Below, in pieces: positions 8,915 through 17,214 of a stretch of DNA of 64,000 bases; within the stretch, counting starts at the first letter, position 1; the number at the start of each line of letters is the position of its first letter. Position numbers and translations under genes: made by a program. This DNA is from Lachnospiraceae bacterium (GTDB lineage: Bacteria; Bacillota; Clostridia; Lachnospirales; Lachnospiraceae): the NCBI GenBank assembly GCA_016286555.1, contig JAEETA010000010.1, forward strand, positions 1 through 64,000. Reading direction: 5' to 3'. A model generated the notes under the pieces. It was not told the DNA's origin. It worked only from the letters and a program-made list of their open reading frames with translations, and did no database searches.

Positions 8915-9867
8915 GCCTGCTTCCCTCCTTTCGCCGTCTTTTTCTTCGTAAATCCAAAGGGCGTAGGTACCGTGACCTTCTCGATCAGGGGAACCAGCAG
9001 GTTGCCGATGATGATGGCATAGGAAACACCCTCACTGCCGGGTCCAAAGATACGGAAGATACCGGTCATGATCCCCAGGAAGATACCGAAGACGATCTTC
9101 CCCATGGGAGTGATGGGACTGGTGACATAGTCCGTTGCCATGAAGAAGGCACCCAGCATCAATCCGCCACCTGCCAGATGTGCTGCCAGGAAGGCGGGAT
9201 CGAATCCGTGGCCTCCGAAGAGCAGGACAAAGCATGCGAAGCTGAGGATATAGGATGCGGGGATCTTCAAATCGATGACGCCGCAGATCAGAAGGATGCA
9301 GGCGCCGATGACAATGGCGATAACGGAAGTCTCACCGATGGTACCGGAAGTACGGCCGATGATCATATCCATCACATTGACGGATCCGCCGTTCTTCATG
9401 ACTGCCAGGGGCGTTGCGCCGGTGTAGGCATCGGTGGAGAATGCGGTCATGGCCGTGGGGAACGAGATCAGCATAAAGCATCTGCCGCCCAGGGCCGGAT
9501 TCATAAAGTTCTGTCCCAGACCACCGAAAAGGAGCTTCACCACCAGGATAGCGAAAATGCTGCCCAGGGCCGCCATCCACAGAGGAATGGTCACCGGCAG
9601 GTTCAGTGCAAGGAGCAGTCCCGTCACCACTGCGGACAGGTCCTTTACGGTCTGTTTTTTCTTAACGATGATACAGAAAATGCTCTCCGTCGCAACAGCG
9701 CTTCCGATACATACCAGCACCACAGCCAGCGCTCTGAAGCCGAAGTTCCATAGCCCAAAGCCGGTGGCGGGAAGCAGCGCGATGAGCACCAGGAGCATAA
9801 TGGAGGACGTGGTCACCTTGCTCCGGATATGGGGATTGGATGATACATGATAGACTTGTTCACTCAT
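8911..9867 (-). CDS. rnfD: Rnf electron transport complex subunit D
   Basis: A 318-residue polytopic membrane subunit related to NqrB. It carries a covalent-FMN motif STDAYTGATPLAV with Thr152 as the likely attachment site, and FGGLGQNFMNPALGGR upstream of it. It is thought to form much of the ion-translocating channel with RnfA/E. It starts 6 bases after the rnfC stop, with GAGGAAGAAG upstream. Confidence 0.96.
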   Translation of the reverse strand: MSEQVYHVSSNPHIRSKVTTSSIMLLVLIALLPATGFGLWNFGFRALAVVLVCIGSAVATESIFCIIVKKKQTVKDLSAVVTGLLLALNLPVTIPLWMAALGSIFAILVVKLLFGGLGQNFMNPALGGRCFMLISFPTAMTAFSTDAYTGATPLAVMKNGGSVNVMDMIIGRTSGTIGETSVIAIVIGACILLICGVIDLKIPASYILSFACFVLLFGGHGFDPAFLAAHLAGGGLMLGAFFMATDYVTSPITPMGKIVFGIFLGIMTGIFRIFGPGSEGVSYAIIIGNLLVPLIEKVTVPTPFGFTKKKTAKGGKQA

Positions 9868-9873
9868 GACAGA

Positions 9874-11190
9874 TCACTTCTTCCTCTTTCCTAGTTGTAT
9901 TTTTCGCATGGACTTGATGGACTGGGTCAGGTGGCGCTTTGCGGGGCAGACAAAGCTGCAGCAGCCGCATTCACAGCACTCCATTCCGTTGCCTTTCAGG
10001 AAGCCTTCCTCGTCTCCATGCTCGGCGCAATTGGCCAGATGGAAGGGCATCACATGGCCGGGACATACCTCCACGCATTTGCCGCAGCGGATGCAGGGGC
10101 CGGGCTCGGAAGCTGCAACCTCATCCTTTGTCATGGCCAGCAGTGCGGTAGATGTCTTGGTGGTGGGAACGTCCAGACCATACATGGCAAATCCCATCAT
10201 GGGACCGCCGCAGATGATCTTCTCGGGCTCTTTTGCAAAACCGCCGTCTGCCTCCAGCAGGTAATCGTAGCTGACGCCGATTGGAATCTTGAAGTTCCTG
10301 GGATCCTTCACCGCATCGCCGGTGACGGTGACAATGCGCTCGGTCAGTGGTCTGCCCTCTACTACCGCATGATAAATGGCAACGATGGTGTCCACATTGT
10401 CCACGATGCAACCTGCGTCAGCGGGAAGCATAGTGGAATTGATCATACGACCTGTGGTTGCAAAGATCAGGGCACGCTCGGCACCCTGGGGATATTTTGT
10501 CTGAAGTGCCCTGACATCAATGTCAGGTTCGTTCGCCGTCTTCTCCTGCAGGAGCTTAATGCAGTCGGGCTTATTGTCCTCGATGGCGAGAATGCCGTGA
10601 GCGTGAGGGAACAGGCTCATGATGATCTTTAAGCCCGTCACAAGTTTCTCCGGCTCTTCCAGCATACGGCGATAGTCGCTGGTCAGATACGGCTCGCACT
10701 CCGCGCAGTTGGCGATGATGTACTCGATCTTCTCCGGCTCCTTGGGAGAAAGCTTTACGGAAGTAGGGAAGCCTGCGCCGCCCATTCCCACCACGCCGGC
10801 ATTTCGAATGGCGTTAATGACAGTCTCCCGGTCAGCGTGTTCCCAGTCCTCTACGGGCTGCGGATCCACCCATTCATAAGCTTCATCGTTCTCGATGATA
10901 ATGCTCATGACCCGGTCCCCGGTCACGGTCCTGCGAGGTTCAATGTTCTTGACGGTGCCGGATACACTGCTGTGCACCGGTGCGGATACAAATCCGCCGG
11001 GCTCGGCGATCATCTGCCCTGCTTTCACATGATCTCCCTTGGCTACGATAGCCTTTGCGGGAGCCCCGATATGCTGGGAAAGCGGGTAGACCATCTCCTT
11101 TTGGGCGTCCAGCTTTGTGATGGGCTTGTCCTTGGAAAGACTCTTGCCGTCAAAAGGATGGACCCCCCCTGAAAATGTGTATTTTGTCAT
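9874..11190 (-). CDS. rnfC: Rnf electron transport complex subunit C
   Basis: A 438-residue soluble subunit, the NAD(H)-reacting end of the complex. It has an N-terminal barrel-sandwich segment (FSGGVHPFDGKSLSKD), a flavin/NADH domain with the GMGGAGFPTSVKL glycine motif, a SLBB region, and two C-terminal 4Fe-4S motifs (CIRCGKCVEVCP, CCECGCCSFVCP). ATG 11190 lies 9 bases after AAGG; ATG 11199 abuts that site and would add MRG. It is the first gene of the operon, whose ferredoxin oxidation drives Na+ or H+ export. Confidence 0.96.
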   Translation of the reverse strand: MTKYTFSGGVHPFDGKSLSKDKPITKLDAQKEMVYPLSQHIGAPAKAIVAKGDHVKAGQMIAEPGGFVSAPVHSSVSGTVKNIEPRRTVTGDRVMSIIIENDEAYEWVDPQPVEDWEHADRETVINAIRNAGVVGMGGAGFPTSVKLSPKEPEKIEYIIANCAECEPYLTSDYRRMLEEPEKLVTGLKIIMSLFPHAHGILAIEDNKPDCIKLLQEKTANEPDIDVRALQTKYPQGAERALIFATTGRMINSTMLPADAGCIVDNVDTIVAIYHAVVEGRPLTERIVTVTGDAVKDPRNFKIPIGVSYDYLLEADGGFAKEPEKIICGGPMMGFAMYGLDVPTTKTSTALLAMTKDEVAASEPGPCIRCGKCVEVCPGHVMPFHLANCAEHGDEEGFLKGNGMECCECGCCSFVCPAKRHLTQSIKSMRKIQLGKRKK

Positions 11191-11218
11191 ACCTCTCATC
11201 CTTTCGGGATATTGAAAA

Positions 11219-11227
11219 ATTGTATCA
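11219..11227 (-). promoter_or_regulatory. Extended -10 promoter of the rnf operon
   Basis: Minus strand reads TG-A-TACAAT (TG 11227-11226, hexamer 11224-11219), about 30 bases upstream of rnfC. No good -35 is seen at 16-18 bases, so it would depend on the extended -10. It is back to back with a similar element for the plus-strand gene. Confidence 0.4.
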
Positions 11228-11274
11228 AAATCCTACACCATTTTACTAAATTTACACGCAAAATACCACATTTG

Positions 11275-11283
11275 TGATATGAT
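11275..11283 (+). promoter_or_regulatory. Extended -10 promoter of the exonuclease gene
   Basis: TG-A-TATGAT at 11275-11283, with TTTACA (11251-11256) as a distant -35 candidate at an over-long 21-base spacing. The predicted start of transcription leaves a leader of about 35 bases before ATG 11327. Confidence 0.4.
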
Positions 11284-11326
11284 TTATTTGGTAATTTTGA
11301 AGTGCCGAAATACGGAGATTTTGATT

Positions 11327-12430
11327 ATGAAACTCATCACCGAAACCCTGGAGCCCTTTACTGCGGAGTACCCTCTGGATGCCCTTGGGGATCCTGCGAA
11401 GCTCCTTTTCATCGATATCGAGACCACGGGGTTTACCGCCCATTCCTCGGATCTGTATCTCATCGGCTGTGCCTATTATGAGGCGGGACATTTCTGCACG
11501 AAGCAGTTCTTTGCGGAAAATCCCGATCAGCAGTCCGAGATCATCGAGGCCTTCTGGGAATTTGCAAAGGATTACGACACCCTGGTCCACTACAACGGCA
11601 ACCAGTTCGATATCCCTTATCTGCAGCAGAAATGTAAGGCACTGGATGTGCCGGATCACACGATGGAATTCACCGGCATCGACCTCTACCGAAGAGTCGC
11701 ATCCGTAAAGCATCTCTTAAAGCTCCAGAACTGCAAACAGCGTACCCTGGAGTTCTTCCTTGGGATCGAGCGGAAGGATGTGTTCAGCGGCGGAGACCTC
11801 ATCGGCATCTATCAGGACTATGTGAAAGATCCCACGCCCTTTGCCCTGGATACGCTGCTTCTCCACAACGAGGACGATCTGAAGGGAATGCTGCAGATCC
11901 TGCCCATGCTCTCCTACTACGATCTCTTTGAGAAGGGCGCCGTGGCAAAACGTGTAGAAGCCGTTACATACAAGAATAAGGAGGATGAAACCCGTAAGGA
12001 CCTCCTCATCACCCTGGAGCCTCCCGTGCCCCTTCCTATGCCCTTCAGCGCCTCTGTAGCGGGCTGCGAGATCCGCTACCAGGAAAATGTACTTCGCCTC
12101 TGCATTCCCATTACATGCGGCGAAATGAAGTACTTCTACGCCGACTACAAATCCTACTACTACCTCCCCGAGGAGGATCTGGCACTGCACAAGTCCGTGG
12201 CCACCTTTGTGGACAAGGAGCACAGAGTACAGGCTACCGCAGCCACCTGTTACACCAGAAAGGTTTCGGAGTACCTGCCCCAGTGGGATTACGTCTTCTC
12301 TCCCATCTTTAGGGAGGATTATGAGAGCCGGGAAATGTTCTTCGAACTGACAGAGGATTTCAAACGGGACAAGAAAGGGTTCTCAGACTATGCGTCCCAC
12401 GTTTTAAAAGTAATGCGAAGTAAGCATTGA
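11327..12430 (+). CDS. RNase H-fold (DEDD/YprB-type) exonuclease-like protein
   Basis: A 367-residue protein. Residues about 25-210 form a DnaQ/YprB-like 3'-5' exonuclease domain with acidic motifs FIDIETTGF, HYNGNQFDIPYL and HNEDDLKGM, the Asp/Glu set expected for two-metal catalysis. The C-terminal 160 residues are a domain found with this family but of unknown role. Bacillus YprB-like proteins are uncharacterised nucleases, so the substrate (DNA or RNA) is not known. ATG 11327 was chosen because GGAG lies 9 bases upstream; an earlier ATG at 11279 is inside the promoter. It is a single-gene unit ending in a two-way terminator. Confidence 0.85.
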   Translation: MKLITETLEPFTAEYPLDALGDPAKLLFIDIETTGFTAHSSDLYLIGCAYYEAGHFCTKQFFAENPDQQSEIIEAFWEFAKDYDTLVHYNGNQFDIPYLQQKCKALDVPDHTMEFTGIDLYRRVASVKHLLKLQNCKQRTLEFFLGIERKDVFSGGDLIGIYQDYVKDPTPFALDTLLLHNEDDLKGMLQILPMLSYYDLFEKGAVAKRVEAVTYKNKEDETRKDLLITLEPPVPLPMPFSASVAGCEIRYQENVLRLCIPITCGEMKYFYADYKSYYYLPEEDLALHKSVATFVDKEHRVQATAATCYTRKVSEYLPQWDYVFSPIFREDYESREMFFELTEDFKRDKKGFSDYASHVLKVMRSKH

Positions 12431-12434
12431 ATAT

Positions 12435-12468
12435 AAAAAAGGTACAGGTTTTATCCTGTACCTTTTTT
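12435..12468. terminator. Bidirectional terminator between exonuclease and cheR
   Basis: AAAAAAGGTACAGG and CCTGTACCTTTTTT form a 14-bp perfect stem around TTTTAT. A-tract and T-tract flank the GC core on both strands, so it serves the two convergent genes. Confidence 0.92.
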
Positions 12469-12475
12469 GAACATA

Positions 12476-13255
12476 TCATTGGGGTTTCTCGTAGTAGAAG
12501 GAGTTCTTTCTGATGAACCCTACTTCCTTGTAGTTGACGATCTGCTCCGTGCTTCCGATGAAGAGGTATCCGCCCTTCACCAGGGAGTCACAATACTTGC
12601 GGAACACTTCGTCCTTTGCTTCATCCGTGAAGTAGATCAACACGTTTCTGCAAACGATCAGGTGATAATCCTTCTTGTAGGGATCCTTCAGCAGGTTGTG
12701 CTCATGGAACTCTACGCGGGATTTGATCTCATCGGAGATTTTGAAGGAAGGTCCCACCTGAGTGAAATACTTTTTCTTGAACTCATCGGGAACCGCAGCG
12801 ATGCTCTTGGCATCGTACAAGCCCACCTTTGCTTTCGCAATGACGGTCTTATCCAGGTCTGTGGCATAAATCTTGATCTTGTTCAAAGGAATGTGCTTTG
12901 AAAATGCCATGACCAGGGAATAAGGCTCGTCTCCGGTGGAGCAGGCTGCGCTCCAGATCCGCAGATTCTGTCCGAAGCGGCTCAACAGATCGGGAATAAT
13001 GGTCTTGTCCAGGTATTCCCACTGATCAGGATTACGGTAGAACTCGGACACATTGATGGTGATGTAGTTGATGAACTCATCAAAGATCTCGTGATCGGTC
13101 TTCAGAGCCTTGACATAGTTGTCATATCCCTGAATACCTCTGCGTCCGATCAGGGTGTCGATCCTGCGCTTCATCTGCTTTTCCTTGTAGGAATTCAGAT
13201 CAATGCCGGTCATGGTAAGGATTTCTTTTTTGAAATACTCGTAGTCGTATGCCAT
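12476..13255 (-). CDS. cheR: CheR-type protein-glutamate O-methyltransferase
   Basis: A 259-residue SAM-dependent methyltransferase that methylates receptor glutamates in chemotaxis. The N-terminal four-helix CheR_N domain (about 1-75, KEKQMKRRIDTLIGRRG) is followed by the catalytic domain with WSAACSTGDEPYSL (SAM loop), IYATDLDKTVIAKAK and the acidic/aromatic motif VCRNVLIYF. No other che genes are next to it, but a chemoreceptor lies at 28466-30478. It is the last gene of the tetR-to-cheR transcript, 28 bases after S1. ATG 13255 is preferred over GTG 13261. Confidence 0.92.
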   Translation of the reverse strand: MAYDYEYFKKEILTMTGIDLNSYKEKQMKRRIDTLIGRRGIQGYDNYVKALKTDHEIFDEFINYITINVSEFYRNPDQWEYLDKTIIPDLLSRFGQNLRIWSAACSTGDEPYSLVMAFSKHIPLNKIKIYATDLDKTVIAKAKVGLYDAKSIAAVPDEFKKKYFTQVGPSFKISDEIKSRVEFHEHNLLKDPYKKDYHLIVCRNVLIYFTDEAKDEVFRKYCDSLVKGGYLFIGSTEQIVNYKEVGFIRKNSFYYEKPQ

Positions 13256-13283
13256 ATCCACTCACTCGTGACCGTTATAACGA

Positions 13284-14411
13284 TCACTCCTCCTCGGCAG
13301 AGATTACAGCATCAATGTCGACGCTGGCGATATCCTCGTCATCATCCTTGGAAGCATCGGGTGCGGTCAGCGCCTTGATGCTCAGGGAGATCTTGTGATC
13401 CTTCTCGTTGAAGTCAACGATCTTTGCGGTGACTTCCTGGCCCAGGGTAAGAACATCCTGGGGCTTCTCGATGTGCTCCTTGGAGATCTGGGAAACGTGA
13501 AGCAGTGCATCCACACCGTTCTCCAGCTCGATGAAAGCACCGAAGTCGGTCATACGTGCCACCTTGCCGGTGACTACGGTGCCGATGGCAAACTTCTCAG
13601 CTGCATCCTTCCAGGGGTTCTGATCCTCGAACTTCAGGGAAAGAGCGATCTTGCTGCCCTTGATCTCCTTTACGAGAACCTTCAGCTCCTCGCCGACCTT
13701 GAAGACCTTCTTGGGATGCTCTACGCGGCCCCAGCTCATCTCGGAGATGTGAAGCAGACCGTCTGCGCCGCCCAGGTCGATGAATGCACCGAAGTCGGTA
13801 ACGTTCTTGACTACGCCGTCAACGATGTCGCCCTCGTGGATGCGGGAGAACAGCTCCTCCTGCATCTTTGCCTTCTTGGCAACCAGCAGCTGCTTGCGAT
13901 CACCGATGCATCTGCGCTTGCGGGGATTGAACTCGATGACAACGAACTCGATCTCCTGATCCTTGTACTTCGTGAGATCTCTCTCGTAGGAATCGGAAAC
14001 CAGGCTTGCGGGAATGAAGATTCTGGTCTCGTCCACGATCACGGTCAGACCGCCATCCTGTACCTGAGTAACCACAGCCTTGAGGACTTCCTGATTGTTG
14101 AAAGCCTCCTCGATCTTCTTGCTGCCTCTCTCCTGCTGGAGTCTCTTATAGGTCACCAGAACGGTGCCCTCGCTGTCGTTGACCTTCAGCACCTTGACTT
14201 CCATGGTGTCCCCGGGCTTTACCACCTGGGTCAGATCAACGCTGTTGTCGTTGGTATATTCGTACTTGGTCAGCAGGCCATCAGCCTTGCAGCCAATGTT
14301 CAGGATAATTTCTTCCGGCTTAACATCAATGACTGTGCCCTCGACGATCTCCCCCGTATGTGGTATTTTGAAAGACTCTTCCAACATTTGTTCAAAAGTA
14401 AGCTCTGACAT
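13284..14411 (-). CDS. rpsA: S1 RNA-binding domain protein (ribosomal protein S1-like)
   Basis: A 375-residue protein with four S1 OB-folds (about 15-80, 100-165, 185-255, 270-340) and an acidic tail (DDDEDIASVDIDAVISAEEE). Repeats 3 and 4 carry the canonical VTDFGAFIDLGG and MTDFGAFIELENG signatures. It resembles the short S1 of Firmicutes, which binds mRNA and modulates translation but is not equivalent to the six-domain E. coli S1. The start is ATG 14411 with AGGAGG 9 bases upstream. It overlaps the ispH 3' end by 20 bases. In several clostridia ispH and S1 are one fused gene; here they are separate and out of frame. Confidence 0.93.
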   Translation of the reverse strand: MSELTFEQMLEESFKIPHTGEIVEGTVIDVKPEEIILNIGCKADGLLTKYEYTNDNSVDLTQVVKPGDTMEVKVLKVNDSEGTVLVTYKRLQQERGSKKIEEAFNNQEVLKAVVTQVQDGGLTVIVDETRIFIPASLVSDSYERDLTKYKDQEIEFVVIEFNPRKRRCIGDRKQLLVAKKAKMQEELFSRIHEGDIVDGVVKNVTDFGAFIDLGGADGLLHISEMSWGRVEHPKKVFKVGEELKVLVKEIKGSKIALSLKFEDQNPWKDAAEKFAIGTVVTGKVARMTDFGAFIELENGVDALLHVSQISKEHIEKPQDVLTLGQEVTAKIVDFNEKDHKISLSIKALTAPDASKDDDEDIASVDIDAVISAEEE

Positions 14412-15252
14412 ATTTTTGAACCTCCTCAATAGATTTTTTCGGGGTGGAAGCCCCCGCAGTGATACCCACCAGTCTTACAATTTTAGATCGTTCTAAATGC
14501 AAGTCATCCAGTGTTTGTATGTAATGAGTTTCCGGACATCTCGCGGCACAGATCTCGTAGAGTTTCCGTGTGTTGGAGCTGTTCCTTCCACCTATCACAA
14601 TCATCACATCCGCCTCGGATGCAAGTTCCTCGGCGTGTTGCTGTCGTACCTGCGTAGCATTGCAGATAGTGTTCACAACGTTATCATTGTACCCTCTTTT
14701 CTCGAATATTTCAACAATTTGTGTAAATTTATTCAATTGATAAGTCGTTTGGGAAACGAGGAAGTAAGTTTCCTGATCGGAAAAGGGGAAGGTTTCCGCA
14801 TCTTCGGGAGTTTCCAAAACATCCACCGGGCCCTCGCACCAGCCCACGATTCCCTCAACTTCGGGGTGTTTCGGGTTTCCTGCGATGAGGACATGCTCTC
14901 CCGCACGACTGTGCTCACCCGCCAGCTTCTGGATCTTGATGACGAAGGGACAGGTGCAGTCCACCACTTCCACGCCCTTGGTTTCCATCAGCTCATAGAT
15001 CCGTTTGGGGATCCCGTGGGCACGGATGATGATGGCGGCGTTCTCCGGTGCCTCCAGCGCACGGAGCTCCTCCTCCGATTCCAGAACGATGGCACCTCTG
15101 GATTTCAGGTCATCGATCACTGTCTCGTTGTGGACCACGGGGCCGTAGGTGTAGATGGGCCTGCCGGTTTCCAGCATCTCATATACTTTGTCTACCGCCC
15201 GCTGGACGCCGAAGCAAAATCCTGCGGAAGGGTCCACTTTGATCTCAGTCAT
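14392..15252 (-). CDS. ispH: 4-hydroxy-3-methylbut-2-enyl diphosphate reductase
   Basis: A 286-residue enzyme of the last step of the MEP isoprenoid pathway, producing IPP and DMAPP. The three cluster-binding cysteines are seen in AGFCFGVQRAV, DCTCPFVIK and NTICNATQVRQ, with conserved histidines in VHNETV and RAHGIP. ATG 15252 (MTEIKVDPS) lies 8 bases after GAGGA. A TTG at 15267 would place the ribosome site inside the gene. It overlaps cmk by 8 bases and S1 by 20 bases, consistent with translational coupling. Confidence 0.96.
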   Translation of the reverse strand: MTEIKVDPSAGFCFGVQRAVDKVYEMLETGRPIYTYGPVVHNETVIDDLKSRGAIVLESEEELRALEAPENAAIIIRAHGIPKRIYELMETKGVEVVDCTCPFVIKIQKLAGEHSRAGEHVLIAGNPKHPEVEGIVGWCEGPVDVLETPEDAETFPFSDQETYFLVSQTTYQLNKFTQIVEIFEKRGYNDNVVNTICNATQVRQQHAEELASEADVMIVIGGRNSSNTRKLYEICAARCPETHYIQTLDDLHLERSKIVRLVGITAGASTPKKSIEEVQKYVRAYF

Positions 15253-15901
15253 TGCATAATTCCTCAATCTTTGCGGCCACCTGAGGGATGGTCATGTCCG
15301 TAGAGTCGATGAGTACCGCATCGGGAGCCTGGATCAGGGGAGAAATCTCCCTGTGCATGTCCTGGTAATCCCGCTTCTCAATGTCTTCTTTGATCTGTGC
15401 AAAATCGGGATCTCCCCCGGCTGCCTTCAGTTCCTCAAAGCGGCGTCTCGCACGCTCCTCGCTGCTGGCAGTCAGATACACCTTAACCTTTGCACCGGGC
15501 AGCACCACGGAGCCGATATCTCTGCCGTCCATGACGCAGTCGTTTGTGGCAGCCAGATTCTTTTGCAGCTGCAGAAGATGTGCCCTCACCGCAGGAACCG
15601 CACTGGTGACGGAAGCCGCCTTGCCGGTCTCCTCTTTACGTAAGAAGGGAGTCACATTTTCTCCGTTGCAATAAACCTGCTGGGCGCCATCCTCGTAAGC
15701 GATGGTAATGTCGGCACCGGTGCAGGCCGCAGAAACAGCAGCCTCATCCTGAATGTCCACGCCCTGCTGCAGCAGGTAATGTGCCACGGCACGGTACATG
15801 GAACCGGTGTCCACATAGATGATGTTCAGATCCTTTGCCACCAGCTTTGCAATGGTGCTCTTGCCGGCCCCCGCCGGTCCGTCGATCGCAATATTCAACA
15901 T
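15245..15901 (-). CDS. cmk: Cytidylate kinase
   Basis: A 218-residue (d)CMP kinase of the bacterial type, with the P-loop AIDGPAGAGKST at the N-terminus, MDGRDIGSVVLP in the NMP-binding region and the arginine-rich lid ERARRRFEEL. It phosphorylates CMP and dCMP for pyrimidine recycling. The cmk-ispH-S1 order is a known clostridial arrangement. GGAGAG lies 7 bases before the ATG. Confidence 0.96.
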   Translation of the reverse strand: MLNIAIDGPAGAGKSTIAKLVAKDLNIIYVDTGSMYRAVAHYLLQQGVDIQDEAAVSAACTGADITIAYEDGAQQVYCNGENVTPFLRKEETGKAASVTSAVPAVRAHLLQLQKNLAATNDCVMDGRDIGSVVLPGAKVKVYLTASSEERARRRFEELKAAGGDPDFAQIKEDIEKRDYQDMHREISPLIQAPDAVLIDSTDMTIPQVAAKIEELCND

Positions 15902-15954
15902 AATCAGTCTCTCCGTTATATTTTTTCAAACGCCGCGAAGCGCTTCGCTTTCTG

Positions 15955-17199
15955 TCACTCAGCTTCCGCTGCACTCTTCCCGGCAAGGTACCCGGTGGAC
16001 CAGGCAATCTGCAGATTAAATCCGCCGGTGTGAGCATCCAGATCCAGCACCTCTCCCGCCGCATAGAGTCCCGCAACCTGCTTACACTCCATGGTAGAGG
16101 GAGAAAATCCCTTCACCCCCAGACCGCCCTGGGTGATGATAGCCTCCGCAAAGGGGCGTTTTCCCGTGATCTCCAGAGGAAAGTATTTGAGGAGTTTCAC
16201 AATCTCTGCCCGCTGTGCTCCCGTGATGTCACAGGCCCGCAGTTCCTCGGAAAAGCTTAATCGCCTGCAGAATACCGGGATCATACCCGAAGGAAGGAGC
16301 GCCCCGCAGATATTCTTCAGCTGTTTTTTCGGCTGCTCCGAAAACTCCCTCAAAAGGCGTTTATCCAGATCCTCCGCCGTCAGAGCAGGTTTCAGATCAA
16401 TGATGCCCAGCGCTTTTCCGGACTTATTGAAATAACAACTGGCAGTCAGCACCAGAGGCCCGGAAATTCCGAAATGGGTAAAGAGCATCTCACCAAACCC
16501 ATCATATCTTGTTTTTCCGTCGATTTCCAGCCGAAATCCCACGTTTTTCAGGGACAATCCCTGCATTTCCCGGCATTCCTCTCCCTTGCACTCCAGAGGC
16601 ACCAGAGAAGGCACGGGATCCACCACCTTCAGTTCCAACTTTTTGGCAAAAGCATAGCCGTCTCCCGTGGAGCCCGTAGAAGGATAACTGCAGCCGCCGG
16701 TGGCCAGGATCACCGCATCCGCGGGCACTTCCTTACCATCGCTCAGGAGCAGACCCGTAACGCGGTGCTTTCCGTCCTCGGTCTCTGCCGTCAGCAGATC
16801 CTTTACCGCAGTGTTTAACAGGATCCGGACGCCGTTTTTCTTCATGCGGCGCTGGAGGGCTGCGGTCACGTCGGAGGATCTGTCGGATACGGGGAAGTAT
16901 CTGGCGCCCCGCTCTTCCTTCAGAGGGCAGCCTTCCTCTTCAAGTATCCGCTTCATGTCCTCGTTGGTGAAGGCACGGAACGCGCTGAAGAGGAATTTGG
17001 GATTGCTCACCACCTCGCCGAAAAAGTCCTCCATGGGCGCGGCATTGGTGACATTACACCTGCCTTTTCCGGTGATATAGAGCTTTTTCCCCAGCTTTTC
17101 ATTTTTCTCGATTAAGGTTACTTCTGCGCCTGCTTCAGACGCAGAAATGGCGGCCATCATTCCTGCCGGGCCGCCACCAATGATCCATATCTTTTTCAT
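15955..17199 (-). CDS. HI0933/YhiN-family FAD-dependent oxidoreductase
   Basis: A 414-residue flavoprotein. The N-terminal Rossmann motif IIGGGPAGMMAAISA is followed by IEKNEKLGKKLYITGKGRCNVTN, a family hallmark. The middle has VILATGGCSYPSTGSTGDGY, and the C-terminus GGLGVKGFSPSTMECK and AGEVLDLDAHTGGFNLQ completes the FAD site. The family is often labelled NAD(P)/FAD-dependent or aminoacetone oxidase-like, but its real substrate is unsettled. ATG 17199 has AAGGA 6 bases upstream. It sits 15 bases after rpiR and 53 bases before cmk in the same operon. Confidence 0.88.
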   Translation of the reverse strand: MKKIWIIGGGPAGMMAAISASEAGAEVTLIEKNEKLGKKLYITGKGRCNVTNAAPMEDFFGEVVSNPKFLFSAFRAFTNEDMKRILEEEGCPLKEERGARYFPVSDRSSDVTAALQRRMKKNGVRILLNTAVKDLLTAETEDGKHRVTGLLLSDGKEVPADAVILATGGCSYPSTGSTGDGYAFAKKLELKVVDPVPSLVPLECKGEECREMQGLSLKNVGFRLEIDGKTRYDGFGEMLFTHFGISGPLVLTASCYFNKSGKALGIIDLKPALTAEDLDKRLLREFSEQPKKQLKNICGALLPSGMIPVFCRRLSFSEELRACDITGAQRAEIVKLLKYFPLEITGKRPFAEAIITQGGLGVKGFSPSTMECKQVAGLYAAGEVLDLDAHTGGFNLQIAWSTGYLAGKSAAEAE

Positions 17200-17214
17200 C
17201 TGCAATCCTTCGGT

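Noticed and set aside
14380-14430. Programmed frameshift joining ispH to S1
   Set aside because: S1 has its own AGGAGG at proper spacing and the frame change would be +1 with no classic slippery site, so independent initiation is simpler.
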